NCBI GenBank assembly: GCA_036874045.1
Contig: CM072343.1
Span: 15,830,001-15,894,000, forward strand
Length of the DNA stretch: 64,000 bases
From: Cymodocea nodosa
Lineage: Eukaryota; Streptophyta; Magnoliopsida; Alismatales; Cymodoceaceae
Direction: 5' to 3'
The translations under genes and the position numbers were made by a program. The notes under the pieces were generated by a model. That model was not told the DNA's origin and made no database searches. It was given only the letters and a program-made list of their open reading frames with translations. Shown one piece after another: positions 42,245-54,019 of this stretch; the first letter of the stretch is position 1; each line of letters starts with the position of its first letter.

Positions 42245-42433
42245 CAAATCGACAAGTGCTGCAGCGCGCTGGTAAGACGACCCGGAGTTGATGGCATTCG
42301 ACCTGCTCTTGCGGTCGTAGAACACAAACCAGAGACGTCCATCGTCGACTCTACCACCATCCCCGTCGCTGCCACCACTACTACTCCGATCGATTACGCC
42401 GTGGGATTCATCGGTGATGAGTGGCTCCTCCAT
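42245..42433 (-). CDS. TPC1: TPC1 exon 1 (vacuolar two-pore cation channel, N-terminus)
   Basis: The first coding exon has 63 codons and ends at the donor GTGAGTGG in phase 0. Plant TPC1 is the Ca-regulated, voltage-gated slow-vacuolar channel of the tonoplast. The exon begins MEEPLI and ends SSYQRAAALVDL, matching the family's MEDPLI...FQKAAALVDL, and the next exon opens AEDGIGLP as expected. E-E-P-L-I fits the acidic dileucine-type vacuolar sorting signal known at this position. An in-frame ATG at 42448 (MSYGE) is five codons upstream. I chose 42433 by family alignment. The middle (Ser/Gly/Asp-rich, then RLWFVFYDRKSR) is variable in the family. The exon is GC-rich, unlike its introns. Confidence 0.93.
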
Positions 42434-44244
42434 TTCCCCGTAGCTCATCTCGGTGCTTCCTCGACTCCCGAGGGTAGTGTCTGTCCTTCGCGTCACCGTC
42501 GCAACTCAGCGGAAGAAACACCCCCATATTTGTGCAAAAGTGATCAGTTATTCAGTTGGCTTTGTGTCGTTGTATCGTGGGTCCGTGGTGGTAGTGATGC
42601 AAAAGTGATCGCGAAAATATATTCTTTTAATTTTTTGTTTCATGATATTAAAATTTTATCAACCATATTAAATGAAGAAGCTGGTACAACTAACCTTTCT
42701 AATTCATTATCCAGAATATCCTTCAATTCTCAATAAATTCTCTTTGACTATCCCTAATTGCTATCAAAACGTAAGTTTCAATTTTTAACCCTATTTATAA
42801 TTTACCTCTATGTTTGTATGTATACGACAAAAGGTAATAAAAAAAAGATTTATTTGTATGCATTACATAAAGTTAAGAAAATTAAGAATTTAAAATTAAA
42901 ATATTTAATATTAATATTAAAACATAAAAGGTAGATGTTAAATTTAAACCACACCTCAATTATAAAACCATAGATAAAAATTACGAATCAAAGTTCAGAT
43001 CTCAAGGAAGCGACGTAAATTTTAAAACAATACAACAAAAGACAAGGAAAATTTAAACATCAATATTAAGACCAACAATATTCGTTAAACTTCTTTAAAT
43101 TTACATTTATATTGGTGTCATCGTATCTATCACCAAACATCGAATTTTATAAGAACCTCATGATTAAGCGTGTTTGTGACTCTACCAAGATGAGTGCACG
43201 TGATCGTACCTTTTCTAAAAAAAAATTACATTTATGCAAATTTAAACTTATGATCTTGTGAATAATATCTAAATACAGGACGTTGTGTAAATCTCTCGCT
43301 GCAGCTGATTGATCATAAATGAAGACTTGAAATAATTCTTGTTATTTCTACCATGACAACAATAAATAATTTTACATTACTTTTAAGATATTCAAAAGAA
43401 TTCCGGTACTAAAATAGTTTACCGTTGTCCATTCACAATTGTAAAATAGTTAGGATTACTTAATGAATAGAATTAATATTTAATGATAACCACTCAAAAT
43501 TAGGGTAGGCATTTCCGTAATTTCATTATGTTTGAAGACTCACATTTTAGTAAAACAACCGGATATGTTTTATCTGTCTTTTTATTTTCACGTGATATGT
43601 CTCGATCCACGGCATGCGCGCACTCACGACACGTTCTCCAGTAGCCAGAGGGAAAAAAAAAAAAAAAAAAAAAAGGAATTTGGTGGTTGTGTACGGGTCA
43701 TTGATTCGTTGAACAAGCCATGCTTGTTTGTACAAAAAAAAAAAACAGAAAGGAAGAGTTAAAATATTAAATCTATATTACATTCCAGAATTATCGTTAT
43801 GAAATACGGCATAAATTAATCGTTCGAATCACAAAAATAATGTCAGACATAATTTAATCTAGAGTAAATTGATACAACATAGCACGATCATCATATATAA
43901 TAAAGATTAACATATATAGCAGAGAGATGTGAGACAGATAAACATCCGTACATGTCAAGGTCAATAAATTAAAGAAAAATTTGAGGGTCCTATCTTTATT
44001 AGTGATTTCACCTTAACGTGGTCCGTTATTAAAGACAGAAAAAGAATCGTTTGACGACGGTGGTTTGGATAGGATGGTGCGGACCCTGCGGTTGTCCTTT
44101 TTTATATAATTTGTTTTTTTTTTTATCGAAGAAATATAAGTTATTTTTAACTGATGTCTTCAAATATTTTATGAAAATTAATGGTGGCATTTGATTAAAG
44201 TAACATATTTTATGCTATTCCTTCTATATTATATATATAGAGGT
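42434..44244 (-). promoter_or_regulatory. Upstream region of TPC1
   Basis: This is the 5' flank of TPC1 up to element E. The first ~140 bp upstream are GC-rich and probably 5' UTR. No confident TATA box can be picked out. A 22-bp A run lies at 43652-43673 and a GC-rich patch GCATGCGCGCACTCACGACACG near 43612. I see no other gene, and the open frame opposite exon 1 (42401-42736) is incidental. Confidence 0.4.
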
Positions 44245-44249
44245 CAATA

Positions 44250-44471
44250 TGAACAGAGAAAGGTTACGACGACACAAACGATTGAAGAAAGGTACAACGG
44301 AAGCTGTTAATAAAGAACGAATCGTACATGAGAAATGTAGACAACGTAGATGAATGGAGAAAAGGCAAAAGGCTTTAGAAAATTATTGTTGATATTTATA
44401 TGAAGGGGTACAACCATAAAAAAAAAAGAGGTAACAATAAAATACAATATGCAAGGAAAATAAAATTTACA
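44250..44471 (-). repeat. 3' LTR of element E
   Basis: TGAACAGAG to TTTACA. It is diverged from the right LTR by substitutions and several indels, suggesting greater age than B1, B2, C or D. Confidence 0.7.
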
Positions 44472-44599
44472 CTCCACAAGTTGAGTGCTATATATGTCAT
44501 ATATTCTCAACTTGCTCGATGGAAAATCTTGAGATTTAAAGGTTTAGTGAATGAATCTACTAATTACTCCAAAGATGTAACATGTATAAATTAGATGAT

Positions 44600-44770
44600 T
44601 TTTTTTTTCTCGATCTTCTTCTCTAAAACAAAGTGACGATCGAATTCTATATATTTGATTCTTTTATGAGAAACTAAATTTTTAGCAATATAAATTGCTA
44701 GTTAATTGTCACATAATAGCTTGGCTAGTTGTTTGTGTGAGACTTTAAACTCATGAAAGAGATATAGTAT
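44600..44770 (-). pseudogene. Element E RNase H end
   Basis: The minus frame reads LLCDN, one stop, then LAIYIAKNLVSHKRIKYIEFDRHFVLEK, the DN.AI.IA.NP..H.RTKHIE.D.HFV motif of copia RNase H. It is broken by a stop and bounded by AT-rich filler. Confidence 0.7.
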
Positions 44771-44996
44771 CCATTAGATTTCTCTTACAGTAGTTGCCAT
44801 CACCCTATATTCTATTTTCTTAATTTCTTAAGTTGACTTTAAATTGCTACTTTTTGATTTTTATCTTTCTTAATTTCCTATTTTCTTAATTTCTATACTT
44901 TCTAATAGACTCTAAATCTCAAGTATAATCTTCTTGATGAGCATTTAGCTCCTCCTTCATGTCATGAGCCCATTTGAGGTCTCTAATAGCTTCCTT

Positions 44997-45640
44997 TTAT
45001 GTGTTCAATTTAGTGTGATTGGTGATGACATTTATAAAGGCAGCATAATAGGAGATTAACCTATGATTGAAAATGATCTGATTGATGGGAAACCTAGTAG
45101 AGTGGTGTTTGGAAACATTGCAAATATAATCATTAAGGTAACTAGGCTTCTTGTGCACTTTATTAGGTTTTTTGTGGGCAAGATTAGTAGAAAATAGGTG
45201 CAGATTCCTTATCGTGTTGATATCATTGGTTTCATCATCATGTTCATTCCCATTATTATTAGCTAAAGCATGTTTATGAGAAATATTGTCCTTGAAGGTA
45301 GGATTCAAGATTAAAATAGGTAAGATAGGATCATTAAAGTAAGAGCTTCTTCCATAAAGGGATAGATATTTTCTTGAGAAAATATATCCTTTCTTGTAAT
45401 TAGTCTCTCATTGTCCATGTCATATAGTTTATATCTCTTTTGACCTTGGTGATGTCTCAGGAAAACACTCTAGAGATTTTAGAATCAAACTTGTTTTTAT
45501 GAATGGGTCTAATGGCATAAACAAGAGTTCCAAAAATTCTAAGACAGTCATATAAAGGCCTCTTATCATACAGGATTTCATACAAGGTTTTAACTTGAAG
45601 AACCTTAGTTGGTGTCCTATTGATTAAGCAAGCTGTCATG
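44997..45640 (-). pseudogene. Element E integrase C-terminus and linker
   Basis: The frame at 45457-45639 reads TACLINRTPTKVLQVKTLYEILYDKRPLYDCLRIFGTLVYA, the LINR.P...L..KTPYE.L..K.P.Y..LR.FG..CYA signature. The frame at 44997-45308 is the polar linker before RT (YDRFSPSH-like region replaced by NDYICNVSKHHS). No RT follows; the sequence jumps to the RNase H end. Confidence 0.8.
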
Positions 45641-45969
45641 AAAATGTAGTTGCTCTAAAATTTGTTAGAACATCTAGTCTCATATTTCAAGACTATGCTA
45701 GTGTTCAATTCTATGCTCAAAAGGGAGAGATTTAAATTCCTTAGAAGAAAACTCACTACCATTGTCTATCCTAAAGTACTTTATAGCTTTATCAAACTTG
45801 GTACGAATTTTTGTAATAAAATTCTTAACTAACATATGCACTTCAACGTTACTAATCATAAAAAAAATATCCAAGTAAATTTAAAGTAATCATCAATCAT
45901 GATAAGAAATTATTAATAACCATCTATACATGATGTAGCATGTTTACCTTAAACATCAATATGCATGAT

Positions 45970-46245
45970 TTAAAAAACACCACTACTAGAACTATTACTA
46001 CTATGGAAAGACAACTTAGTTTGTTTAGCTGTATGACAAACATCACAATCAAAAAAGGAATTATTTTCAACTACTTTAGTAAAGGGAATTTGTTGAAGTT
46101 TTATACTAGATAAATGTCTCATTCGCTTATGCCAAACATCCAAAGTCACAACATTAGAAACAATGCAATTTGAAGGAAAAGATGATTCAACAAGAATATA
46201 AGGTTCATATATTTCTTTAGCCAAACCAATTGCAAACTTCTTCAA
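45970..46245 (-). pseudogene. Element E protease-integrase junction
   Basis: It contains VTLDVWHKRMRHLSSIKLQQIPF and CDVCHTAKQTKLSF, the HHCC zinc finger of integrase (first pair H....H, second C..C). The catalytic core beyond SSNSSSSGVF is broken. Confidence 0.85.
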
Positions 46246-46744
46246 ATCCTACACAACACATAGAGAATGTAAGAAATGGCAAGTACGTTTAATTTGATAT
46301 GTTAGCTTGCTGACGGATAATAGGTTTGTTTTGAAATAAGGAATATACAACACATTATTTAATTGCAAATCAGGAGTTAAACTAATCTTACCCCTACGAC
46401 CTATAGGTATAATTTCTCCATTTGGGAGCTTAACAGGGGCATATTGATTTGTAGATTCAATAAAGTAAATACACTTAAATTACCATATGTGTTCAGAAAA
46501 AAGCTCTTGAATTAAATATTCAGTCATATTTATCAGTGTGATTAAAAATCGTTTTTTACCTACAGCATTGGCAAAATTTAATATCTCTTCAAGAGCAGTT
46601 TCAATCAGATTGATATTTTTTGATATTGCTCTTTTGTAAATGAATGTATCTTCTTTCCAACATTGAAAGTAATGTAATTGGAACTTTTAGTTGAATTCCC
46701 TTGGATAGCTTTTTTGGTCCTAGATGCATCTTGTGAAGTTTATG

Positions 46745-47200
46745 TCATGAAAGAAATTCTATAATCCAAAAACATTTATTTATAGTGTGTTCATCTCCAT
46801 CATAGTGAGTACAAATAAGCGTGGTGTTTTTCTTTCTTTGCTTGTTTCCTTGTCTTTGAGAGTAACCAATCTCTTTGTTATCTTTAGTTTTCTTAGAGTC
46901 GGTAAATTTATTAACAGCCATAACCATATTTTCTATCTACCCTAAATTATGAGTGATGCTCATTTGCTTTTACTCTTGAAGAACAAGGGCACAATTTTTG
47001 TTTATGTCAGGTAAATGTTCCATCGAGATGATATCTCCCTTAACAATTGAAAATGTTTCATTCAGGTCTAATAAGAATTGAATCATCTTTTCTTTCTCTT
47101 TGACCTCAATAAGATATTTCATTCCTCCACATGCATAGGCTGGAGGTGATGTGTAGATACTTAGCTCATTCCATGAGATTTTGGTCCAACCAGATGTCAC
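46745..47200 (-). pseudogene. Element E gag
   Basis: Two frames. The one at 46970-47200 reads MKYLIEVKEKEKMIQFLLDLNETFSIVKGDIISMEHLPDINKNCALVLQE, the gag K...E.E.V..FL.GLN......R..IL.M.PLP....A...VLQ.E region. The one at 46745-46927 has a knuckle ICTHYDGDEHTINKCFWI in which the second Cys is Tyr. Confidence 0.85.
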
Positions 47201-47332
47201 CTTTGCTTGGGTGTTTCTATCATGTGGAAGTCATCGTTGAGATAGGGAACTACCAAGAAAGGTAGCCGAGTGTTATTCTTGTCACTTTGCATCAAGTAGG
47301 CTAGATATCGATTATATATTCTGATACCATAC

Positions 47333-47531
47333 TCGAAAAGAAAAGTTGCAGCACAAGCGATTAAAGAAGGGTGGAGCAGAAGCTATGATTTCGATAAACA
47401 ATGAACTGTGCAGAAGAAATGGATGTGATGTAAGTAATGGAGAATGGGCAAAATGCCCTAGAGCACTATTATTGATATTTATATGAAGAGAGATACATCG
47501 ATAAAGTACAATATACAAGGAAAATAAAGTT
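47333..47531 (-). repeat. 5' LTR of element E with primer-binding site
   Basis: The pair of 44250-44471. TTCTGATACCATAC at 47319-47332 is the complement of GTATGGTATCAGAA, a tRNA-iMet primer-binding site. Confidence 0.7.
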
Positions 47532-47534
47532 CAA

Positions 47535-48855
47535 TAGTAAATCATTAGATAAAACAATGATAAGGACAAGAAATGTAAGTTAAACTTAGTAAGTATGATC
47601 CTATTGTTTGGTAAGAATAAATACATAATAAGTAATAAATTAGTTCAACATTTGCATATCATCTATAATCAACTGAGTTTTCGCCTATCACATGAAATCA
47701 CTTGTAACTCCAACTAGCACTTAGTTGATGACATTCATGCAAATCAACTTTGCTGTTAGCTCAACCCAGTTCACGAATAGATTCCTTGCAATGTTGTTTC
47801 CTTGCCATGGTAAATCATTTATGCATTTAGCTTATGCATAATTCTCTTGCCACCAGAATAGGATCTCATCCCTGCACTTCATTCATTGATGCATATCCCA
47901 CAATCCATGCCATTAAGAATTTCATCCTGCACATGGTTGCGTTCTTACATAATTTGAAATGATAAGAATTTTACCTATTGTTTAGGTAAGATTCTAGACT
48001 GTAATTAGTTTGTCCTATGTATTATCTTCCTGCCATCTTATCTTTACCATGTTAATTTATTCTATTGTGAATGCTTATCACACTATCTCAGCTACCTTTC
48101 ATTGTGAAAAGTTATTTTAATGTGCACATTGTTGTCAAACAAAACTCTCAAACTAAGACCATAAAAAACTATAAAATTGAAGCATAACTCTCAAGGATTT
48201 TAGCCTGTTTACACATATCTTTTTCTATAGCAGCTTTTCTTAAAACGACCCACTAGCATGACTTAGGACACTGCACTTAGTCTAAGGTATACTACACAAC
48301 CTCCTCTTTCTTAGTCATTCTTAGTCCAATCAAATCCTCTTAGTCTAAGGTACTGCACGCCTCCTCTTTCTCATCCATTCTTCCTTAGATAAAAGTTCAC
48401 CCATCGATCAATGTCATCGACGATTGTTGACGAAGCATAAAAAAATCCACGTTCTTGTGAAAAATGTATGTGTAACCTCGTTTTGAATATTTGATAATAA
48501 AATAAGTTTAATGTTATTATAGCATTGAACGTGAGTTTTTCTTGGAATTTTGAATGCCCTCTTATTATGTATGTATTTTTAGAGTACAACTTGGTATACA
48601 TATATTACATATATGCGTCAAGGGATCTCCCAAGGATTAACAATTAATTTTACATCTTATATTTTCTCAAGGATGTCTCGTATGTATCATATCAATTGCA
48701 TTGAATAAATCAAATTTCATTATCATTTGCAAATAAAGTACAAATTAATGTTGTATAATATAACTCTTGCAAATAAAGAAAAATGGCAGAAAATATTCTA
48801 AATCTGTCGTTGGACTTTTCGTGCTATTATAAGGAGACTCTACTTGACTTAGACT
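47535..48855. other. Intergenic region, no gene seen
   Basis: AT-rich. Bases 48250-48385 hold two imperfect copies of CTTAGTCTAAGGTA.TGCAC....CCTCCTCTTTCT. Nothing else is recognised. Confidence 0.4.
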
Positions 48856-48859
48856 CCTA

Positions 48860-50125
48860 CCATGGAATATTTAATATTTTAAGTATTTGGTATTTATGTA
48901 TCTTATCTTTTATATATTTTGACGTCTTATATTTCTTTTAAGTTAAAATATAAATTTTTATAGATAGCTTATATTTATATCTAGAAGTATTTAATATCTT
49001 TCATATATTTTAGCGTTATCACTTTTTGTTTAAGCCAAAATATAAATTTTGTAGATAGTTTATACTTTTGTCTAGAAGTATTTAATATATTTATATATAT
49101 ATTGGCATTATCATGTTTTGGTTAGGCCAAAATAGTTTATACTATTCTCTAAGAGTATTTAATATATTTTTATATATCTTGACATCTTATATTTTGTTTG
49201 TACCAAAATATAAATTTTTACAAATGGTTTATACTCATATCCAAGAGTATTTAATATCTTTTATATATTTTCTTTTATATGTAAACAATTTATACTCTTA
49301 TTTAGGAGTATTTGATGTCTTTTATAAATTTTGTTTAAGCCAAATATAAATTTGGTAAATAGTTTATACTCTTATCTAGGAGTATTTAATATCTTTTATA
49401 TATTTCATTTTTTTATAAATAATTTATACTCTTGTTTAGGAGTATTTAATATGTTTTACATATTTTGGTATTAAACTAAAATATAAATTTTATAGACAAT
49501 TTATACTCTTATCTAGGAGTATTTAATATAGTTTTTTATTTTATATATTTTGACATATTATATTTTGTTCATGTCAAAATATAAATTTTTATAGATAGTT
49601 TATACTCATATCTAGGAGTATTTAATATCTTTCATATATTTTGGCATTATCATGTTTTGTTTAAGTTAAAATATAAATTTTGTAAATAGTTTATACTCTT
49701 GTCTAGGAGTATTTAATATATTTTTTATTTTTTACCTTTTAAAAATAGTGTATACTCTTGTTTGAGAGTATTTAATATATTTTGGCCTTATCATGTTTTT
49801 ATTTATACCAAAATACAAATTTTGTAGATAGTTTATATTCTTATCTAAGAGTAGTTAATATGCTTTATATATTTTAACATTAAACTGAAATATAAATTTT
49901 ATAGACAATTTATATTCTTATCTGGGAGTATTTAATATCTTATATATTTTTTTTTTATAAATAGTTTATACTTTTGTTTAGAAGTATTTAACATATTTTA
50001 CATATTTTGGTATTAAACTGAAATATCAATTTTATAGACAATTTCTACTCTTATCTAGGAGTATTTAATATATCTTTTTTTTTATATAAATAGTTTATAC
50101 TCTTGTTTAGAAGCATTTAACATGG
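48860..50125. repeat. Tandem satellite S1: ~17 units with ATACTC...GAGTAT dyad
   Basis: The phrase TTTATACTCTT.TCTAGGAGTATTTAATAT recurs about every 60-95 bases, some 17 times, joined by AT-rich spacers (ATATTTTG.CAT.ATATTTTGTTTAAGCCAAAATATAAATTTT). Each core has ATACTC and GAGTAT as inverted halves around 6-8 bases, a potential hairpin. Spacer length varies, so units are of unequal size. Confidence 0.85.
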
Positions 50126-50144
50126 TTTTATGTATTTTGCAAAC

Positions 50145-50340
50145 GAAACCTTCAATTGGACCTTTTGATTTGATTAAAGCTTTTTTTTAGCCTTTAGTTG
50201 TACTGATGATGGGTTTCAGTTCAATCGAGATATATATATATATATATTTCTGGTCTTTAGTCAAACTATATGATGATTTTGGTTCAACCAAAATTTGTTA
50301 TATATATATATATATATATATTCTTAGCATATATATATTT
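50145..50340. repeat. S4-like units and TA microsatellites
   Basis: It contains TTGATTTGATTAAAGCTTTT, GGTTTCAGTTCAATCGAG and TTTTGGTTCAACCAAAATTT, related to the arrays at 54040-54475. (TA)n runs lie at about 50228-50247 and 50298-50322. Confidence 0.65.
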
Positions 50341-50479
50341 AAATGTCACTTGACATTTGCCAAGTTGTGTGTATTGACCCAAAATTCGGGTGGCATTTCT
50401 CTTATGATTTTCTTTTTTTGTTTTGCTTTTTTTTCTCCTTTTAAAGGGAATGCCTTAAGATTTAACATATCTTGATCTA

Positions 50480-50800
50480 TCTCTTAAATATCCTCCTTTT
50501 TATATTTAAGATATTTGACTTTATCTTAGACACTTATATTTTGTATTTAAAATATTTTGATTTTTTTATTATTTCCTTATTTTAGTTTTTTAATTTTATT
50601 TTAGATACTTATATTTTACATCTAAAATGTTTTGTTTTGATTTCTTTTCCTAATATATATATATATTACTTTAGATATTTGATTTTATTTCAAATACTTA
50701 TATTTTATATCTAAAATATTTTGATGTTTGATTTCCTAGATATTTATATTTTTATATCTAAGATATTTGATTTTTCTTTTTCTCTTTTTTTCTTAAATCA
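50480..50800. repeat. Tandem satellite S2: palindromic TTAGATA/TATCTAA units
   Basis: Units of about 45-65 bp built from (TT)AGATACTTATATTTTGTATCTAAAATATTTTGATTT. The halves TTTTAGATA and TATCTAAAAT are inverted copies, so each unit can fold. Confidence 0.8.
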
Positions 50801-51125
50801 AGTTCATTGGATTTAGGCAATATAACGAATTAACTCTATTGGGTTTAGTCAAATTCAACAAACTAGTTTCGTTAAATTTAGCCTAATCTAATAAACTAAA
50901 TCTATTAAGTTTAGTCAAATCTAATGGAATAATTCAATTGAGTTTAGCATAACATAATAAACTAATCTGTTGAGTTTAGTCAAACTCAATGAACTAATTT
51001 GTTAGGTTTAGGCAAATCTAGTACTTTAAATTCATTAAGTTTAGGCAAATTCTACAAACTAGTTTGTAAGATTTAGATAAACTCTACAAACTACACATAT
51101 TATGTTTTTAGTTAAAGTCCACAAA
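50800..51125. repeat. Tandem satellite S3: ~37-bp units
   Basis: About nine units of the form TCTATTGAGTTTAGTCAAAT followed by CTAATGAACTAAT, diverged and lying between two S2 blocks. Confidence 0.75.
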
Positions 51126-51129
51126 CTAT

Positions 51130-51600
51130 TTCTAACTACTTAGTTATTTTATATTTCTATATCTAAGATAGATTTCATTTTAGATACTTATATTTTGTAT
51201 CTAAAATATTTTGATTTTAATTTTTTAGATATTTTTATATCTAAGATGTGTGATTTTATTTTAGATATTTCTATTTTGTATTTAAAATATCTGGATTTTG
51301 ATATATTTTTTATATTTAGGTATTTATAGTTTATATCTAATACATTTAGTTTAATCTAATTTTTGCATATATTTTAGATATTGCATCTTATCACTAAAAT
51401 ATTTTAATTTAATTTCAATTCAAGGTACTTGTCTTTTGTATCAACAATATTTTAATTCCAATTTCTTAGATACTTACCTTAGATATTTATATCTTATATC
51501 TAAGATATTTAGTTTAATCTAATTTTCATAAATACTTTGGATATTTATGTTCTATATCTAAAATACATTAATTTTGAATCTTAGATATTTATATTTTATA
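51130..51600. repeat. Satellite S2, second block
   Basis: Further TTTTAGATATTTATATTTTATATCTAAGATATTTAATTT-type units in the same orientation as the first block, ending sharply before GGAACCCGTTAGCGC at 51601. Confidence 0.8.
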
Positions 51601-53484
51601 GGAACCCGTTAGCGCACATTGAAAAATTTAGATGCAAAGGAAATGAAAAGTTCAAATGAAAATGAAATGGAATGTCTAGAATGTCAAAATTTTCGTAGAG
51701 ATTTAGTGCATCTATCGAAAAGTTCAAAAAGTAAAATTCCAATGAGAGGTTTAGTGCACATCAGAATATTTAAAAATTGAAAAGGTAATGAAATAAATTA
51801 TAAAATACTACCTAAAATTGTGTAATTGATATATCAATATATAATTTAATATTTAAAAATAAAAATAATATTAATGAATTGAAATAATATTAATTTATTT
51901 GATGTTTAAATATAATTATGTACATTAAATGTAAAAATATTTGATGTAATTACAAAAATAATGTATTTTTAATTTAAACTTAGAAATAAAATAATTATTT
52001 TAACTTTATGACTTGTGTTTGAATGTGTTGATGGATGATTAATCGGTTCAAATCATAAACTAATTAGTTGGGAGTAGTTTCAATTAGATAAGTTAAGTTA
52101 GTTTTAGAATAGTTTGTGTTACATTAGATTTTACATTAAGTTAGCCATGGCACAGGATAATTTAGGTTTAAGTTATAAATTTAAGTATAGTTTAAATTAG
52201 TTTACCCATAACAATGATGACACAAAAAAATAAATAAATAAAAATAAAATTTTAACATAATAATAATAATAATATTTTTTTAACTAATTTTTTTTGGTTA
52301 AAAAAATTATCTATAATGCAATCTTTAAAATTATATATATAAATATACTATTATCAATCAATTTAACTGAGTTCTAATAATATAAAATTATTATCATATA
52401 TGTTATGGTGGTTGAACCAAATTTACATCAATTTGATCAAATGGTAAAGAAATAAAGTTCAAAAAAATGACTAGCTAGATTCTTCTCTATTTTTCTCGAT
52501 TTTTTTAAATTCTTTTATATTTCTTTTTAATTTCAACTGTTGACGTCAAAATGACTGGTTAGATTCTTCTTTCCTATGCATCAATGGTTGTAATCATTTC
52601 TTCATTCCATGACAAACATCATGGACATAAATCATGTAACATGATTTTCCGATGCAATTCCTGTAACTACTCTTCATCATACATTGGATATAATAACTGG
52701 TCTATGGAGTTAACATAACTTAATAGACTAATTCTGTTTGATTAATTGCTAACTGAATGAGTTAGATCCGCTGAGTTACATACTAACTCATGAATTTAGT
52801 TTCTTTCTACAGTTTAATACAATAAACATGAAATAGAATGATTTAATTAACGATCTAGTTAATTCCTTTAAATTATGCATATTCTCCAATTAAGCCTCAG
52901 ATTTGAGTAAATGTAACATACTGGTCTAATTCCTATCTGATAAGTTAAATAACATGCCATTAATAGTTAATTAAGCCTTAACATTATACATTTTTTCACT
53001 CTAAACAATTCTATTAATGAGCATAGGATTCTTGTTGGCTTGATTATGAAATAGTAATTTTGGACATTCCTTCTTATACTAGTATCGTATTGAGTTTAAT
53101 TACTTCTTAGTTGCTATTGTTATTATATTTAAATTGAGGATGCATTATATTGAGATTGATATGATATTTTTATTATGCTTTGCTCATAAAATGTTTGTCT
53201 CCTCTTTTACAAAAGTGACAGAGACTTGGGATTTAAGTACTGCCTTATTAGAGATGAGTGTGGTTGTAGATAAAATTCATTGACTTGTAACTATAAGATG
53301 AAATTAAAAACTCATGCTATATATCTTACTGATTTTTTTGTGTAATTATTAGACCTATTGCAAATCTTATTTTTACTAGGTACTAAGCCTTATATGAATA
53401 ATTCAAGGGAGATTCTACCTTAAATTTTTGGGACTTTCCCTTGGATGGTCATGTGGCGATTGTAACGTCCAATGTAGGGCATGA
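51601..53484. other. AT-rich interval splitting the S2 satellite
   Basis: The array stops at 51600 and restarts near 53485 after TGTAACGTCCAATGTAGGGC. The interval has no satellite units and no recognisable coding. It may be an insertion into the array, but I could not find terminal repeats or a duplication. Confidence 0.4.
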
Positions 53485-53995
53485 CATCTTATATCCAAGA
53501 TATTTATATTTTTTATATCCAAGATATTTAATTTTAAATATTAGATATTTATATTTTTATATCTAAGATATTTAATTTAATCCAATTTCCATATATATAT
53601 CATAGATATTTATATTTGAAATTCGTTAATTTTAAATCTTAGATATTTATATCTTACATGTAAGATATTTAATTTAGTTTCATCTTTCTTTTTTTAAAGT
53701 ACTTTAGATATTATTTTTATATCTAAAATACTTTAATTTTGAATCTTTGATATTTATATTTTATTTATATACTTTTAAAACTTTTAGATTTTTTAAGTTT
53801 CTTAGATATCTTTATATTTTTATATTTAAAATATTTAATTTTATTTTAGATACTTTTTATTTTGTATCTAAAATATCTTAATTCTCTTTTTTTATATGCT
53901 TTTATTATTTTTTTGTATTATACTTTTTTTTAATATTTAATCTTAACTTCTTGGAAGATACTTTGATTCTTGATGTTTTAGATAATTATGTTTTA
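53485..53995. repeat. Satellite S2, third block
   Basis: Again AGATATTTATATTTTTATATCTAAGATATTTAAT-type units, about ten, becoming more degenerate to the right. Confidence 0.8.
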
Positions 53996-54019
53996 TATAG
54001 CTAAATCGTTTTAATTATA

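Larger units (their letters stand above)
44250..47531 (-). mobile_element. Ty1/copia LTR retrotransposon E (decayed, RT deleted)
   Basis: The LTRs (about 44250-44471 and 47333-47531) share GATTGAAGAAAGG / GATTAAAGAAGGG, TTGATATTTATATGAAG and ATACAAGGAAAATAAA in the same order. CTGATACCAT (47321-47330), the primer-binding site complement, abuts the right LTR. CAATA is found just outside both ends (44245-44249 and 47532-47536), a possible target duplication. Gag, the integrase zinc finger, the integrase C-terminal region and an RNase H end are readable. The whole RT is missing. It sits about 1.8 kb upstream of the TPC1 start, in the same orientation. Confidence 0.8.

Noticed and set aside
42401-42736. 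Plus-strand 111-codon frame opposite TPC1 exon 1
   Set aside because: It is the antisense shadow of GC-rich exon 1 and its 5' UTR. The minus strand has the conserved TPC1 peptide and splice donor.
43652-43673. 22-base A run as a retroposon tail
   Set aside because: No target duplication or retroposon body is visible next to it. It is treated as a simple microsatellite.
48860-50125. Regularly spaced repeats as a possible CRISPR-like array
   Set aside because: The spacers are themselves related and of unequal length, the genome is plant, and no cas genes are present. It is an AT-rich satellite.
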